From contig NZ_FMBK01000002.1 in NCBI RefSeq assembly GCF_900095025.1, positions 210,217 through 274,216 of the forward strand: a DNA stretch of 64,000 nucleotides. Reading direction: 5' to 3'. Shown in pieces: positions 21,315-32,088 of the stretch; position 1 is the first letter of the stretch; each line of letters starts with the position of its first letter. The translations under genes were made by a program, and so were the position numbers. The notes beneath the pieces were generated by a model. The model saw only the letters and a list, made by a program, of their open reading frames with translations. It made no database searches and was not told the DNA's origin. The DNA is from Acinetobacter albensis (lineage in GTDB: Bacteria; Pseudomonadota; Gammaproteobacteria; Pseudomonadales; Moraxellaceae).

Positions 21315-21610
21315 CAGTGAAATCCATAATCATCGTTATTACTTTATTTTATCATACCTAATTTAATTAAAATCTACAGGCATAAAAAGCCAATTTTAAT
21401 AGTATCTATCGATTAATTTTGTGAATTTATGCTCATTATAAGATTTAACTTTATTCACGAAATTATTCTATTTTTAGCCATTATCGTTACAAAGTTTTTT
21501 TGACTTATCTTTTAACTATGCCTTGAACAGGCAACTAATTTTTTTCTACAGATGAAATTTTGTAAATATCTGGAAAACTGAGAGAGTAAACAAAAATATT
21601 ATTAAAAGAT

Positions 21611-22711
21611 TCAAACTACACCTGATTTAATCATTTGTTCCTGAATCGCCCAATCTATATGGACTTGCACAATTTCATCATGCAAGTCGTAATGCTGTTT
21701 TAAAATTTCAATAATTTGATGTGAAAAAGGTGCATTGCCTAAGCCAATGGCAATATTACGCATAAAGCTTTGGTAGCCTGTGCGTCGTAGTGGACTTCCT
21801 TCTGTATTGGACAAAAAAGTTTGCTCATCCCATTGCCATAAGTCCAGTAAAGTAACCTGATCTAATCCATGACGTGGATTAAAATCTTCAATCGTGGCTT
21901 TTTTGGCAAAACTGTTCCAGGGGCAAATGAGTTGGCAATCATCACAGCCAAACACTCGATTACCAATCCCACGACGTAATTCTTCAGCAATAATCCCTTT
22001 ATATTCGATGGTTAAATAAGCAATACACTTTCGTGCATCGAGCATATAAGGTTCAACAATCGCTTGTGTGGGACAGATGTCGATACAGGCGGTACAAGAG
22101 CCACAATGCTTTGTGGTTGGGCCGTCAAAAGGTAAATCTAATGAAGTAAACAGTTCGCCTAAAACAAAAAAAGATCCTGAGCTTTTATGAATGAGTAAGG
22201 TATGTTTTCCAGTCCATCCCATACCAGCATTTTCAGCCAAGGACTTTTCGAATACTGGTGCAGAGTCCGCAAAAGGGCGCGCTTCAAAATCACCTACTTT
22301 TTCACGAATTTTTGCCGCCAAAGTTTTTAAGCGTCCGCGCATAACTTTATGATAATCACGACCACGTGCATAGCGTGCAATAATGGCTGCATTGGGTTCA
22401 TCTGGAATATAACGTGGTTTTGGTGTTTCAACTAAGTAGTTCATCCGAACACAAATAATGCTTTTTGTACCAGGAATGAGTAAGGTGGGGTCAGCGCGTT
22501 TCTCTAAATTTTCTTCTAGAAATTTCATATCGCCATGATAACCCCGTTTTAAGTATTCTTTAAAACGCTCCAATTCTGCTTGAGCATCTGGTTTGGCGAT
22601 GACACAATCACTAAAGCCCAACTCTAAAGCTTGCGCTTTAATCCACTTTTTGAGTGCTTCAGAATCATCTTGATCTAAATGGATTTTTTGTGACAAGGTA
22701 GAAGAAACCAT
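21611..22711 (-). CDS. queG: Epoxyqueuosine reductase QueG
   Basis: Cobalamin and Fe-S enzyme for the last step of queuosine synthesis in tRNA. Two 4Fe-4S motifs are visible: CGSCTACIDICPTQAI and CDDCQLICPWN. The longer upstream frame (to 22861) runs into the divergent nnr gene, so the start is set at 22711 (MVSSTLSQKI), giving 366 residues. Only 23 bp separate it from the divergent nnr start, so the two genes have a shared, overlapping promoter region. Confidence 0.95.
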   Translation of the reverse strand: MVSSTLSQKIHLDQDDSEALKKWIKAQALELGFSDCVIAKPDAQAELERFKEYLKRGYHGDMKFLEENLEKRADPTLLIPGTKSIICVRMNYLVETPKPRYIPDEPNAAIIARYARGRDYHKVMRGRLKTLAAKIREKVGDFEARPFADSAPVFEKSLAENAGMGWTGKHTLLIHKSSGSFFVLGELFTSLDLPFDGPTTKHCGSCTACIDICPTQAIVEPYMLDARKCIAYLTIEYKGIIAEELRRGIGNRVFGCDDCQLICPWNSFAKKATIEDFNPRHGLDQVTLLDLWQWDEQTFLSNTEGSPLRRTGYQSFMRNIAIGLGNAPFSHQIIEILKQHYDLHDEIVQVHIDWAIQEQMIKSGVV

Positions 22712-22734
22712 AATGAAATATAAAGGGAAAAATA

Positions 22735-24270
22735 ATGCATCAGCAAGTTTACCATAGCAGTGTTTATCATAGCCAAAGTATTCAAGCATGGGAGCAACGC
22801 TGGTTTGAGAATAAAAACAGTAGATATGGCTTAATGCAGCAAGTTGCATGGAATATAGCACAACGTTTAATTCCCATTTTTAGGCAAGAGAAAATTCACC
22901 ACATTGCAGTATGTTGTGGGAAGGGCAACAATGCAGCTGATGGTTATTTAACAGCTAAATATTTAAAAAAAATGGGTTTTGAGGTCGATATTTTTGCGAC
23001 TGAATTAGGGCAGTCACAAGCATTACAACAAGCGCATCAAGAAGCGATAGAGAGTGAGATTAATATTTATTCAAATTTTAACTTCCAAAAAAAATATGAT
23101 TGTTATATCGATGCTTTATTTGACCTAGGTCTGAACAGAAATTTAAATCCAGATTTGCAACAGATTATTCAAATTATTAATGCGCAAAAGGGTTTAAAAA
23201 TAGCCATTGATATTCCAAGTGGTTTACAGGCAAATACTGGTCAGCCCTTACCGTTTGCTATTCAAGCAGATTACACTTTTGCAGTGCTCGCTCTAAAAGC
23301 TGGGCTTTTTACAGGGCAAGGAAAAGAATTTGTGGGGCAAATCAAACTCATTTCTCTTATTCCATTTGATGCAGATTTAAAACCGTTGGCTCAGCTTTCA
23401 TCGCATGATTTTTCACTGCCCAAACGTCAAGCTTTTGGTCATAAGGGGAATTATGGTCATGTACTCGTGGTAGGTGGGCATGCCAATATGGGGGGTGCAG
23501 TAATGCTAGCAGGCGAAGCGGCATTTTGTGCGGGTGCAGGCAAAGTTACCGTGGTGTGTCATGAGAAACATCACACAGCAATTTTGGCACGTTCACCCAA
23601 TATTATGCTGCACGATATTAATGCTTTAACCAAGGCAGAAATTCAAAAGTTATTACAGCAAGTTGATGCAATCAGTTTTGGAATGGGTTTAGGCCGAGAT
23701 TCATGGTCAGAACAGCAGTATTTAAAATGGTTTCCCCTGATCAATAATAGTGAACATCTAGAAGTAGTCATGGATGCGGATGCTTTATGGTTTTTGGCAG
23801 AATATTCTGAACCATTAAAAACACAAACTTATGCAACACCACATCCAGGTGAAGCTGCAAAACTTTTAAAGTGCTCAGTGAAAGATATTGAAGATGATCG
23901 AATTGCTGCCATTCAACACCTACAAAATCAGTATGCAGGGCAGTGGGTACTTAAAGGAGCAGGAAGTCTGATTTTAGAAGATCGCTTGTGGATTTGCACG
24001 GCAGGCAATGCGGGAATGGGCACCGGCGGGATGGGTGATATTCTGGCAGGAATGTTGGCCAGTTTAAAAGCGCAATTTCACCAGCAGATCCATCTGCATC
24101 AAGTTGTAACGCTACACGCTTTAGCAGGTGATTGGCTAGCCGAAAAAGGAATGCGTGGTTTACAGGCCCAGAATATGAATCAAGCGGTTTATCATGTGGT
24201 AAATCAGAGAAATCAGAATGCAGAAGCCCATGAAACTTTTATGAATACTTCCAGTCCAAACGATAAGTGA
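22735..24270 (+). CDS. nnr: Bifunctional NAD(P)H-hydrate epimerase / dehydratase
   Basis: Repairs damaged NAD(P)H hydrate. 511 residues: an N-terminal YjeF epimerase domain (CCGKGNNAADGYLTAKYL, then IDIPSGLQANTG) and a C-terminal ADP-dependent dehydratase domain of the ribokinase fold (GHVLVVGGHANMGGAVMLAG, then ATPHPGEAAKLL and the GTGGMGDILAGMLA phosphate-binding motif). AAGGGA before the ATG supports the start. It is divergent from queG. Confidence 0.94.
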   Translation: MHQQVYHSSVYHSQSIQAWEQRWFENKNSRYGLMQQVAWNIAQRLIPIFRQEKIHHIAVCCGKGNNAADGYLTAKYLKKMGFEVDIFATELGQSQALQQAHQEAIESEINIYSNFNFQKKYDCYIDALFDLGLNRNLNPDLQQIIQIINAQKGLKIAIDIPSGLQANTGQPLPFAIQADYTFAVLALKAGLFTGQGKEFVGQIKLISLIPFDADLKPLAQLSSHDFSLPKRQAFGHKGNYGHVLVVGGHANMGGAVMLAGEAAFCAGAGKVTVVCHEKHHTAILARSPNIMLHDINALTKAEIQKLLQQVDAISFGMGLGRDSWSEQQYLKWFPLINNSEHLEVVMDADALWFLAEYSEPLKTQTYATPHPGEAAKLLKCSVKDIEDDRIAAIQHLQNQYAGQWVLKGAGSLILEDRLWICTAGNAGMGTGGMGDILAGMLASLKAQFHQQIHLHQVVTLHALAGDWLAEKGMRGLQAQNMNQAVYHVVNQRNQNAEAHETFMNTSSPNDK

Positions 24271-24527
24271 TGACTTATAATGCAGAGGGTAAATCTAAAT
24301 ATTAAACTGAAAAATCAGATATAAATTTTAAGCCTAGTAAAGTTGAAATTTTGCTATTTAGTGCTTTAAAGTCGACTAGATATTCTAATAGAATAGTTCA
24401 TTCTCGCTTCACTGCATGTAGAAGTTTCTCAAATGATTGAGATAAATGTTGATTTAATTCATGCTATTAAAATCATTTGAAATGCTACGCTAAATTAAAG
24501 TTCGGTGGAAAAAGTAAAGAGAACGAA

Positions 24528-24863
24528 ATGAATAAATATTTTGTGGTTATGATAGTGCTTATAATTTGTATTTTAATCGTGATTTATACACAGCGAGCTA
24601 GCTCAACCTCAAACAAGAAATCATTCAAACACATCGTGCAGAATGAATTCAGTCAATATAAAGTCATCGAAAAGAATGAGAGCTTTGTAATCTGTGAAAT
24701 CAATTCTCGCAATGAATTAGAGGAATTTATTGTCATTCGAATTGATTCAAATCAGATAAAGAACATTCGAACTTTTGGTCGTAGAGTAACGTTTACTTAT
24801 TCTAAGCAACCTTCACTGCGTGAAATGCGCAAAGATTTTGCACCTTATCTTTCAAATATTTGA
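24528..24863 (+). CDS. Hypothetical membrane-anchored protein, 111 residues
   Basis: One N-terminal membrane helix (FVVMIVLIICILIVIY) and a soluble, charged C-terminal domain of about 85 residues. The start at 24528 follows AAAGAGAACGAA; the upstream in-frame ATG at 24477 adds residues without a ribosome site. It converges on ruvC with a gap of 9 bp. No family recognised. Confidence 0.6.
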   Translation: MNKYFVVMIVLIICILIVIYTQRASSTSNKKSFKHIVQNEFSQYKVIEKNESFVICEINSRNELEEFIVIRIDSNQIKNIRTFGRRVTFTYSKQPSLREMRKDFAPYLSNI

Positions 24864-24872
24864 AATTAAGAC

Positions 24873-25418
24873 TTAACGTCTTCTACCACTATAACGACTA
24901 CGACCCCTTGCCATGCCGCCAAGTGCATTCAATACTGCCATTTTGCTCATACTACCTGAAGCGTGCGCATGACAAATAGCAGCGGCTAAGGCATCAGCAG
25001 CATCTTGTTGCGGCTTAATACTTAAATTTAAAATTCGCATGACCATCATCTGGACTTGATCTTTATCAGCTGCACCATAACCCACAACCGATTGTTTTAT
25101 TTGACGGGCAGTATATTCCGCGACTTGTAAATCTAGGTTGACTAAAGCCGCAATAGCAGCACCGCGTGCTTGACCTAGTTTTAACGCAGAGTCTGGGTTT
25201 TGCGCCATAAAAACTTGTTCAACTGCAGCCTCGGTTGGACCATGAAATTTAACAATCCGTTCTACCCCCGCAAAAATGCGTTTTAAGCGTTCGGGCATTT
25301 CAGTGGTTTCAGTACGAATGGTTCCAGCATCTACAAAAGTCAATTTTTGCCCATCTTTTTCGATAATTCCGTAGCCTGTCATACGTGAACCCGGATCGAT
25401 ACCAATAATTAATGACAT
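24873..25418 (-). CDS. ruvC: Holliday junction resolvase RuvC
   Basis: Endonuclease that cuts Holliday junctions, 181 residues. The N-terminal [14 protein letters not shown] holds the first catalytic Asp; [20 protein letters not shown] and the C-terminal [16 protein letters not shown] hold the other acidic residues. ruvA and ruvB are not adjacent. Confidence 0.97.
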   Translation of the reverse strand: MSLIIGIDPGSRMTGYGIIEKDGQKLTFVDAGTIRTETTEMPERLKRIFAGVERIVKFHGPTEAAVEQVFMAQNPDSALKLGQARGAAIAALVNLDLQVAEYTARQIKQSVVGYGAADKDQVQMMVMRILNLSIKPQQDAADALAAAICHAHASGSMSKMAVLNALGGMARGRSRYSGRRR

Positions 25419-25540
25419 AAAAAGACTTTAAAAATAAAATAATGCCCATATTGTTACATAAGCGTATCAAAAAAGCTTGATCTGGTGATCATGCATAGAA
25501 TTTTGTCCCCATTTACTTTGTTGAGATTAGATTAATTTTT

Positions 25541-26116
25541 ATGAAATTATTTCTTATTGTTTTAGCTGGCTTAATCCTTGAAATATTCGTCTGGATTGGC
25601 GTGGGTGACCTCGTCGGTAGTATGTGGTACGTATTTTTCTGGTTTGTAATCGCCTTTTTTATTGGTCTAAATTTGATTCGTAAATATGCCGTTGGTGTCA
25701 TGCCGCAGATGCAACAAATGCAAATGGGACAAATGAATGGTGATCCAACATTAACTGCGAATTTACCCAAAATTTTAGCTGGTTTTTTCTTAATGATTCC
25801 AGGCTTAATTACCGATGTTTTAGCCGTATTAATTTTGATTCCAGTCGTTCAAAATCTTTTTAAAAATGCCATGATGAAAGCTATGGCAAAACGCCAACAA
25901 GCCATGATGGAAAAAATGATGGGCGGGATGATGGGAGGCAATATGAATGGCATGGGCGGTAATGCTTCGGGTCAGAGTCCTTTTGCGGATTTGATGCGTC
26001 AAATGCAGGAGATGCAGCAGGGATCAACGCATCAAGATTCGAATGTCATAGATGGCGAAGCCCGTGAGGTTAAGCCTGAAGCCAAAAAAATTGAAATGAA
26101 AGATGTAAATAAATAA
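25541..26116 (+). CDS. FxsA family membrane protein
   Basis: 191 residues. The N-terminal half has the FxsA-type membrane helices (LFLIVLAGLILEIFVWIGVGDLVGS and ILAGFFLMIPGLITDVLAVLILIP); E. coli FxsA counters phage F exclusion when overproduced. The C-terminal half is unusual: rich in Met, Gln and Gly (QQAMMEKMMGGMMGGNMNGMGGN), a low-complexity tail that is probably cytoplasmic. A strong terminator follows. Confidence 0.88.
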   Translation: MKLFLIVLAGLILEIFVWIGVGDLVGSMWYVFFWFVIAFFIGLNLIRKYAVGVMPQMQQMQMGQMNGDPTLTANLPKILAGFFLMIPGLITDVLAVLILIPVVQNLFKNAMMKAMAKRQQAMMEKMMGGMMGGNMNGMGGNASGQSPFADLMRQMQEMQQGSTHQDSNVIDGEAREVKPEAKKIEMKDVNK

Positions 26117-26139
26117 AGAGATCAATTTTTGTATTCATC

Positions 26140-26167
26140 AGCCGAATCATAAAGATTCGGCTTTTTT
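26140..26167 (+). terminator. Terminator after fxsA
   Basis: AGCCGAATC, loop ATAAA, GATTCGGCT, then T-run. Confidence 0.9.
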
Positions 26168-26426
26168 AATCTTGGTTATTTGAGGAGGAGGTATTAGAAA
26201 AGAAACATTTATATAACTGAAATAAAAACAATAATTATACTTTTTAAATCATTCATATGTATAAGCGATCATTTTATTGATTAAAATATTTTTGAGAAAT
26301 TGATTTGGTTTTTTGTGATTTGATTAATTGTTGATCGGGTGCTTTGATGAGAGCATCCAAGTTAGAAGCTATAAAAATTAAAAGAACAGAGCCTAGATTT
26401 AAACTAAGTATTTATTAAGCTTTTCA

Positions 26427-26627
26427 TCAGATTTTAATCTTTTCAACCACACTTTGCTCAAGTTGGGTAGATACAGAAGAAATAGATTCTGCTTGATTTT
26501 GCTGTTTTTGTAGATGTTGTATATAACGATTCGGCTTTAAAGTTGTTTCAGTATTTTCTGAACCTTGATAACTTCGGCTACGATTTGCACGTTCGCGTAA
26601 ACCACCTTTTTTAATGAGTTGTACCAT
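26427..26627 (-). CDS. Small basic protein, 66 residues, unknown
   Basis: Starts MVQLIKKGGLRERANRSRSYQG, strongly basic in the first 30 residues and Gln/Ser-rich after that. GGAG 8 bases before the ATG supports it. No cysteines or membrane helix. Probably nucleic-acid associated by charge alone; no family recognised. Confidence 0.65.
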   Translation of the reverse strand: MVQLIKKGGLRERANRSRSYQGSENTETTLKPNRYIQHLQKQQNQAESISSVSTQLEQSVVEKIKI

Positions 26628-26949
26628 TTTTTATACTCCGAATATGATTGTGTGATTTTAACCAAAAATAAAAAATCGAGTTCATTTTTAAATCTGAAAG
26701 CATAATATGTTTTGTTTCATAGTGTAACAAAGCATTTCTCTAGAAAGATTTTAATTTCTACTTTATGAAATAAAATAAATCACTTAAGAGTGAAAACAGA
26801 AAATTATTGACTGTTGAGTTCAATTTTATTTGTAGAGTGTCTTGTATCTAGATAAAGACTCACATAAGCTCATTGAGAAGGATATGGTCTATCTGGTAAA
26901 AACAGATAGCAATAAAAAAAAGAAGGGACACTAAAATAGGAGCATACCT
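26628..26949. other. Gap with divergent promoters, between two small genes
   Basis: 322 bp, AT-rich. A 7-bp hairpin (CTATCTG, CAGATAG) lies near 26888-26908, in the likely 5' leader of the zinc-ribbon gene. A 16-codon frame at 26884 was rejected (see rejected list). Confidence 0.4.
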
Positions 26950-27180
26950 ATGCTATATCAATATCATTGTGGTTGTTGTAATCAAGTGGTTGAGTCCAGT
27001 GAAAAGGCGTGTTCAAATTGCGGTTCGCACAATATTCGAAGTCCTTTTGGTTTTTGGATTTTTTGTGTCTTAACCTGTTTGGCTGCTGTGATTGTATTTA
27101 AAGTGGGACATATTTATTTGCAAGATCATCAGGAAATTCCTGTTCAGCAATCGGTACTTGAAGCCATTAATGAAAAGTAA
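26950..27180 (+). CDS. Small zinc-ribbon membrane protein
   Basis: 76 residues: an N-terminal zinc-ribbon (HCGCCNQVVESSEKACSNCG, with CxxC pairs at about residues 8-11 and 21-24) followed by one membrane helix (FGFWIFCVLTCLAAVIVFKVG) and a short tail. AGGAGC before ATG gives a clear start. Its layout is that of membrane-tethered zinc-ribbon proteins of unknown role. Confidence 0.75.
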   Translation: MLYQYHCGCCNQVVESSEKACSNCGSHNIRSPFGFWIFCVLTCLAAVIVFKVGHIYLQDHQEIPVQQSVLEAINEK

Positions 27181-27213
27181 TAAATAACAGCAAAATATAG
27201 TCGTCGTCATTTT

Positions 27214-27246
27214 AAATCCTGACATTCACCTAAAATGTCAGGATTT
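27214..27246. terminator. Bidirectional terminator, zinc-ribbon gene and ydhR
   Basis: A 13-base arm AAATCCTGACATT pairs with AATGTCAGGATTT across a 7-base loop, between converging genes. Confidence 0.88.
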
Positions 27247-27254
27247 GGCCGAGT

Positions 27255-27563
27255 TTAATTGAGAAAATTTGCTTTGTTAAGCACAGAGAGCGTTTGATTG
27301 ACCTGAAAAATCTTACTTCGAATATTATCAATCCCAAAACTTTCTAAACGTGCAGTGTGCATTTTCAGATATTGTTCAGCATGTTTTTGCTCATCAAATA
27401 AATAAATTCCGCCAGCTTCTTGAGTCTCAGCATTTTCAGTCCAAATTTTCCAGCGTAAGCCTTGTTCTTGATTAATACTTTCTGCCAAAGCTTGAAAAGC
27501 CTCTGACATTTCTTGTCCAAAAGGTCCGTGAGTCGGAAAATCTACTTGTAATATAACGGCCAT
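27255..27563 (-). CDS. YdhR family putative mono-oxygenase
   Basis: 102 residues of the ferredoxin-like dimeric fold related to antibiotic-synthesis mono-oxygenases; family member YdhR of E. coli is close in size. Key segment: LRWKIWTENAETQEAGGIYLF. AAGGAAAATAAA before ATG supports the start. The substrate is unknown. Confidence 0.85.
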   Translation of the reverse strand: MAVILQVDFPTHGPFGQEMSEAFQALAESINQEQGLRWKIWTENAETQEAGGIYLFDEQKHAEQYLKMHTARLESFGIDNIRSKIFQVNQTLSVLNKANFLN

Positions 27564-27655
27564 TTTATTTTCCTTCTCGTTTTTAAATATGATGAAGCTT
27601 AAAATATATCTCAGTTTTAGATTTGATGATCATTTTAAATTTTTAAAAAGTCATT

Positions 27656-27681
27656 AAAAAAGCTCACCAGTGTGAGCTTTT
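27656..27681 (-). terminator. Terminator of metK
   Basis: AGCTCAC, loop CAGT, GTGAGCT, with a T-run on the minus strand after the stem. Confidence 0.85.
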
Positions 27682-27707
27682 AAATTGAGAACAATTGACT
27701 TTAAAGT

Positions 27708-28874
27708 TTAAAGTCCTGCTGAAGCTTTAAGTGCTTCAACTTTATCCGTTTTTTCCCAAGTAAATGCATGATCTGAACCTTCACGGCCAAAGTGACCATA
27801 AGCAGCAGTTTGCTTATACATTGGTTGGATCAGGTCTAACATGCGGGTAATACCGTATGGGCGTAAGTCAAAGTGTTCACGGACCAATTGAATAATCAGT
27901 TCTTCAGCCACTTTTGCAGTATTAAAGGTATTAATGGAAATAGAAGTAGGCTCTGCAACACCAATCGCATAAGACACTTGAATTTCACATTTGTCTGCAA
28001 GACCAGCAGCCACGATATTTTTCGCAACATAACGACCCGCATATGCAGCAGAACGATCAACTTTTGATGGGTCTTTACCAGAGAAAGCACCACCACCATG
28101 ACGTGCCATACCACCATACGTATCGACGATAATTTTACGGCCTGTTAAACCGCAATCACCTACAGGTCCACCAATCACAAACATTCCCGTTGGGTTGATG
28201 TGGAATTTGGTGTCTGCATGGAACATCTCCGCAGGAATCACTTGTTTCACAATTTCTTCAATAATTGCTTCTTTTAAAGCAACTTGTGAAATCTCAGGAT
28301 CATGTTGCGTTGAGAGAACCACTGCATCCAAACGAACAGGCATGCCATTTTCATAAGCAAAAGTGACCTGACTTTTCGCATCAGGGCGTAACCAAGGTAA
28401 ACGGCCATTACGACGTAGTTCAGCTTGCTTTTCCATTAAACGATGCGCATATGAAATTGGTGCAGGCATCAGTACGTCAGTTTCACGACTTGCATAACCA
28501 AACATTAAGCCTTGATCACCAGCACCTTGATCTTCAGGTTTTTGACGATCAACACCTTGAGCAATTTCAGGTGACTGTTTGCCAATCATGTTAATGACGG
28601 CACAGGTTGAACCATCAAAACCAAGGTCTGAATGGTGATAACCAATACCATTCACGGTTTGACGTACAATTGCTTCAAAGTCTACATTTGCTGTTGTTGT
28701 GATTTCACCTGCAAGGACTACAGCACCTGTTTTTACAAGCGTTTCACAAGCAACCCGTGCAAATGGGTCCTCCGTTAAGATTGCATCCAAAATAGCATCA
28801 CTGATTTGGTCAGCCATTTTATCCGGATGGCCTTCGCTTACAGATTCCGAGGTAAATACAGCGTACTCGCGCAT
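27708..28874 (-). CDS. metK: S-adenosylmethionine synthase MetK
   Basis: Makes SAM from methionine and ATP. 388 residues from the ATG at 28874 ([25 protein letters not shown]), the normal family N-terminus with the ATP-binding His and Asp of EGHPDK; an in-frame GTG at 28886 is less likely. Other motifs: [34 protein letters not shown]. No SAM-riboswitch was recognised in its leader. Confidence 0.97.
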   Translation of the reverse strand: MREYAVFTSESVSEGHPDKMADQISDAILDAILTEDPFARVACETLVKTGAVVLAGEITTTANVDFEAIVRQTVNGIGYHHSDLGFDGSTCAVINMIGKQSPEIAQGVDRQKPEDQGAGDQGLMFGYASRETDVLMPAPISYAHRLMEKQAELRRNGRLPWLRPDAKSQVTFAYENGMPVRLDAVVLSTQHDPEISQVALKEAIIEEIVKQVIPAEMFHADTKFHINPTGMFVIGGPVGDCGLTGRKIIVDTYGGMARHGGGAFSGKDPSKVDRSAAYAGRYVAKNIVAAGLADKCEIQVSYAIGVAEPTSISINTFNTAKVAEELIIQLVREHFDLRPYGITRMLDLIQPMYKQTAAYGHFGREGSDHAFTWEKTDKVEALKASAGL

Positions 28875-29623
28875 AAGTCCTATCACAGTTAATTCAAAAG
28901 ACGCAATATGTTACATCGAGTTCGACTTTTCGACCAGTTCTACTCGACCAAAATGCCTGAAATTATTTCAATTTTACGACTTTTTAATTGATATGAGCAT
29001 TTAAAAAACTGATAAGGAATCAAAAATGTGGATCTAAACTAAGTTTTCACTCTTACATATTTTGAGAATAATAAATCAAGCAAGTGATAGCTGACTTGAG
29101 CCACCTAGAGATTTTATCTTTATATTTTTAATATTTTAATGCTTATCAATGGCTTAAATTTTACTAAAATTCATTTTATAAAATAGAAAAAATTTTAAAA
29201 CAAATATTAAGGTCAATCACAGAGTCATTATTATATGAATTTTTGATTTATTTTAATTAAAGTGAATTTTATTCATTTAATAAATTTTCTAGAGAATAAT
29301 TTTTTCATAAGAGATGAAAAGTTCAGATAAAAGCATGAATAAGTAAAATAAGGACATTTGTCGCAGCATTTAATTGTTGAATTGAAAATTGAAAATTTTA
29401 GTCATCACATTTTTAGTGTAGAAATTCTCCTATTTTTGGCTCTTCATCAATAAAATTGATACTAAATTTCACTTAATTGTGAATAAGAGATAAGCAGTCA
29501 CGAATAAATGTGGAAATGTTGACTATTAGGCTTTACCCCTTGGCGTTTTTTTAAGACAATATAGCCAACTTTGAATGTTCCTATTCATGATCTTCTTTAA
29601 ACGATTTAGTTGGACGCTGACCT
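28875..29623. other. Long intergenic gap, metK to tkt
   Basis: 749 bp of AT-rich sequence that must hold the divergent promoters of metK and tkt. No open frame with a ribosome site, no recognised riboswitch, tRNA or small RNA, and no repeat. It is long for two housekeeping genes, so an unlisted small RNA cannot be excluded. Confidence 0.5.
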
Positions 29624-31612
29624 ATGACAACCCCGCTTAATGAACGTCGTATTGCAAACGCAATTCGTGTATTGGCAATGGATGCTGTGCAAAAAGCAAA
29701 TTCAGGACATCCAGGCGCTCCAATGGGGATGGCAGATATCGCTGATGTGGTGTGGCGTGATTTTTTAAACCACAACCCAAGCAATCCACAATGGGCAAAC
29801 CGCGATCGTTTTGTTTTGTCGAATGGTCATGGTTCAATGCTGCAATATGCATTGCTACATTTAGCAGGATATGACCTATCAATTGATGACTTGAAATCTT
29901 TCCGTCAATTGCATTCAAAAACGCCAGGTCATCCTGAATTGGGTTATGCGCCGGGGATCGAAACGACGACTGGTCCATTAGGACAAGGGATTGCCAATGC
30001 GGTAGGTTTTGCGCTGGCTGAAAAAACCTTAGCCGCTCAGTTCAATAAAGATGACATCCAAGTGGTTGATCATTTTACGTATTGTTTCTTGGGTGATGGT
30101 TGTTTAATGGAAGGTGTTTCTCATGAAGCATGTTCATTGGCGGGTACTTTGGGTCTAGGCAAACTGGTTGCTTATTATGACGACAATGGTATTTCAATTG
30201 ATGGTGAAGTTGAAGGTTGGTTCTCTGACGATACAGAGCAACGTTTCCACGCTTACGGTTGGCAAGTAATTAAAGTTGATGGCCATGATACAGAGGCATT
30301 ACGTGCTGCAACCTTAGAAGCCAAAGCTGAAGCAACGAAGCCGACATTAATTATTTGTAAAACGATTATTGGTTTAGGTTCGCCAAATAAACAAGGTAAA
30401 GAAGATTGCCACGGCGCACCTTTAGGGAACGACGAAATTACGCTAACGCGCGAAGCTTTAGGCTGGACTGAAGAAGCATTTGTTATTCCTGAAGACGTTT
30501 ACGCGGCTTGGAATGCAAAAGATAAAGGTGCGAAATCTGAAGCAGCTTGGAATGAAACTTTTGCTGCCTATGCTACAAAATATCCAACGGAAGCTGCTGA
30601 GCTGAAACGTCGCATGTCAGGCGATTTACCTGCTGATTTTGCGGCTAAAGCAGATGCATATATTGCTGAAGTGAATGCAAAAGCTGAAACCATTGCAACG
30701 CGTAAAGCCAGTCAAAATGCATTACAAGCTTTTGGACCTTTACTGCCTGAAATTTTAGGTGGCTCTGCTGACTTAGCGGGTTCTAACCTGACCATTTGGA
30801 AAGGTTGTGAAGGTATTCAGGATAATCCTGCGGGTAACTATGTACACTACGGTGTGCGTGAATTTGGTATGACTGCGATTGCCAACGGTGTTGCACTGCA
30901 CGGTGGTTTTATTCCTTACGTTGCAACATTCTTGATGTTCATGGAATATGCACGTAATGCGGTACGTATGTCTGCATTGATGAAACAACGTGTGATTCAT
31001 GTTTATACCCATGACTCAATTGGTTTGGGTGAAGATGGTCCAACACATCAACCTGTAGAACAAATTGCATCACTACGTGGAACACCAAATTTAAATACAT
31101 GGCGTCCATGTGACACAGTTGAAGCGGCAATTTCTTGGAAATCTGCATTATTACGTTCAGAAGGTCCATCTGCACTGATTTTCTCACGTCAAAATTTGGC
31201 TTTCCAAACACGTACTCAAACTCAAATTGAGGATGTTGCGAAGGGTGGTTATATTCTGGCTAAAGAGAAAGGTGAGTTAAAAGCGATCATTATTGCAACA
31301 GGTTCAGAAGTATCACTTGCAATGGAGGCACATGCTCAGCTTGAAGGCGTACGTGTTGTGTCTATGCCGTGTGCTGAAGAGTTTGTAAAACAAGATGCCG
31401 CATATCGTGAAGCTGTTCTTCCTGCAAATATGCGTGCGCGTGTTGCTGTTGAAGCTGCACATGTCGATTACTGGTGGAAATTTGTCGGTCTGGATGGACG
31501 TGTGATTGGAATGACGACTTATGGTGAATCTGCGCCAGCAAAAGATTTATATCAGCATTTTGGTATTACCACTGAAGCAGTGGTTGCTGCTGTACAAGAA
31601 TTAACTGCGTAA
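29624..31612 (+). CDS. tkt: Transketolase
   Basis: Thiamine-diphosphate enzyme of the pentose phosphate pathway, 662 residues. ThDP/Mg motif [19 protein letters not shown] ... DDNGISIDG, pyrimidine domain ESALIF-type region ([16 protein letters not shown]), and His residues such as [10 protein letters not shown] (residue about 27) and GPLGQG. A full-length single gene ending at a strong terminator. Confidence 0.97.
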   Translation: MTTPLNERRIANAIRVLAMDAVQKANSGHPGAPMGMADIADVVWRDFLNHNPSNPQWANRDRFVLSNGHGSMLQYALLHLAGYDLSIDDLKSFRQLHSKTPGHPELGYAPGIETTTGPLGQGIANAVGFALAEKTLAAQFNKDDIQVVDHFTYCFLGDGCLMEGVSHEACSLAGTLGLGKLVAYYDDNGISIDGEVEGWFSDDTEQRFHAYGWQVIKVDGHDTEALRAATLEAKAEATKPTLIICKTIIGLGSPNKQGKEDCHGAPLGNDEITLTREALGWTEEAFVIPEDVYAAWNAKDKGAKSEAAWNETFAAYATKYPTEAAELKRRMSGDLPADFAAKADAYIAEVNAKAETIATRKASQNALQAFGPLLPEILGGSADLAGSNLTIWKGCEGIQDNPAGNYVHYGVREFGMTAIANGVALHGGFIPYVATFLMFMEYARNAVRMSALMKQRVIHVYTHDSIGLGEDGPTHQPVEQIASLRGTPNLNTWRPCDTVEAAISWKSALLRSEGPSALIFSRQNLAFQTRTQTQIEDVAKGGYILAKEKGELKAIIIATGSEVSLAMEAHAQLEGVRVVSMPCAEEFVKQDAAYREAVLPANMRARVAVEAAHVDYWWKFVGLDGRVIGMTTYGESAPAKDLYQHFGITTEAVVAAVQELTA

Positions 31613-31648
31613 TTATTTATTGTTTTATTTAACGACACAGTGAGTTTG

Positions 31649-31674
31649 AAAACGCTCCCATCGGAGCGTTTTTT
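31649..31674 (+). terminator. Terminator of tkt
   Basis: AAAACGCTCC, loop CATC, GGAGCGTTTT. Confidence 0.9.
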
Positions 31675-31811
31675 ATTGTGTGATGACCAATGAATTCTGC
31701 TGTTTAAAATTTACTAAATATGACTGGCAGTTTTGATCGGAAAGTATATAGTTGCAGCATTCATTCCGTATACATCTAGCTATGGTTTCATAAACCATAA
31801 GTGAGGAAATT

Positions 31812-32027
31812 ATGAGCCTTTATGAACAGATTAGTGATGAAATCACTTTGATGGATGTGGGCGAGCAAAAGTGGATTGGACAGGATTTGCCTCTTGAATC
31901 CATGATGGCAGTCGTACTCATGTTGAAAGAACTTGATGAAGAGAAAGTCATTAAAGTTCGTCGACAAAATCGTGAAAAAAATACGGGTTTAAAACAGATT
32001 GATCGTGTTTTGGTTGAAAAGTTATAA
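31812..32027 (+). CDS. Hypothetical protein, 71 residues
   Basis: A small charged soluble protein (MSLYEQISDEITLMDVGEQKWIG...). The second half is basic (KVIKVRRQNREKNTG), with helix-like spacing. GTGAGGAAATT before ATG is a good ribosome site and a terminator follows 18 bp after the stop, so a separate transcript is likely. No family recognised. Confidence 0.7.
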   Translation: MSLYEQISDEITLMDVGEQKWIGQDLPLESMMAVVLMLKELDEEKVIKVRRQNREKNTGLKQIDRVLVEKL

Positions 32028-32044
32028 ATATTTAAAAATCCTTT

Positions 32045-32066
32045 AAAAGCCCCATCTGGGGCTTTT
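32045..32066. terminator. Bidirectional terminator before osmC-like gene
   Basis: AAAAGCCCC, loop ATCT, GGGGCTTTT, between converging genes. Confidence 0.88.
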
Positions 32067-32088
32067 ATTATTTGAGCTCACTTATTTT

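Noticed and set aside
21315..21610. BirA operator upstream of bioB
   Set aside because: No TTGTAAACC / GGTTTACAA-like palindrome seen.
26884..26934. 16-codon upstream frame before the zinc-ribbon gene
   Set aside because: Its AAGG is only two bases from the ATG, coding potential is nil, and it could be just a leader; no evidence of attenuation.
28875..29623. SAM riboswitch in the metK leader
   Set aside because: No recognisable SAM-I, SAM-II or SAM/SAH core was seen; only AT-rich sequence.
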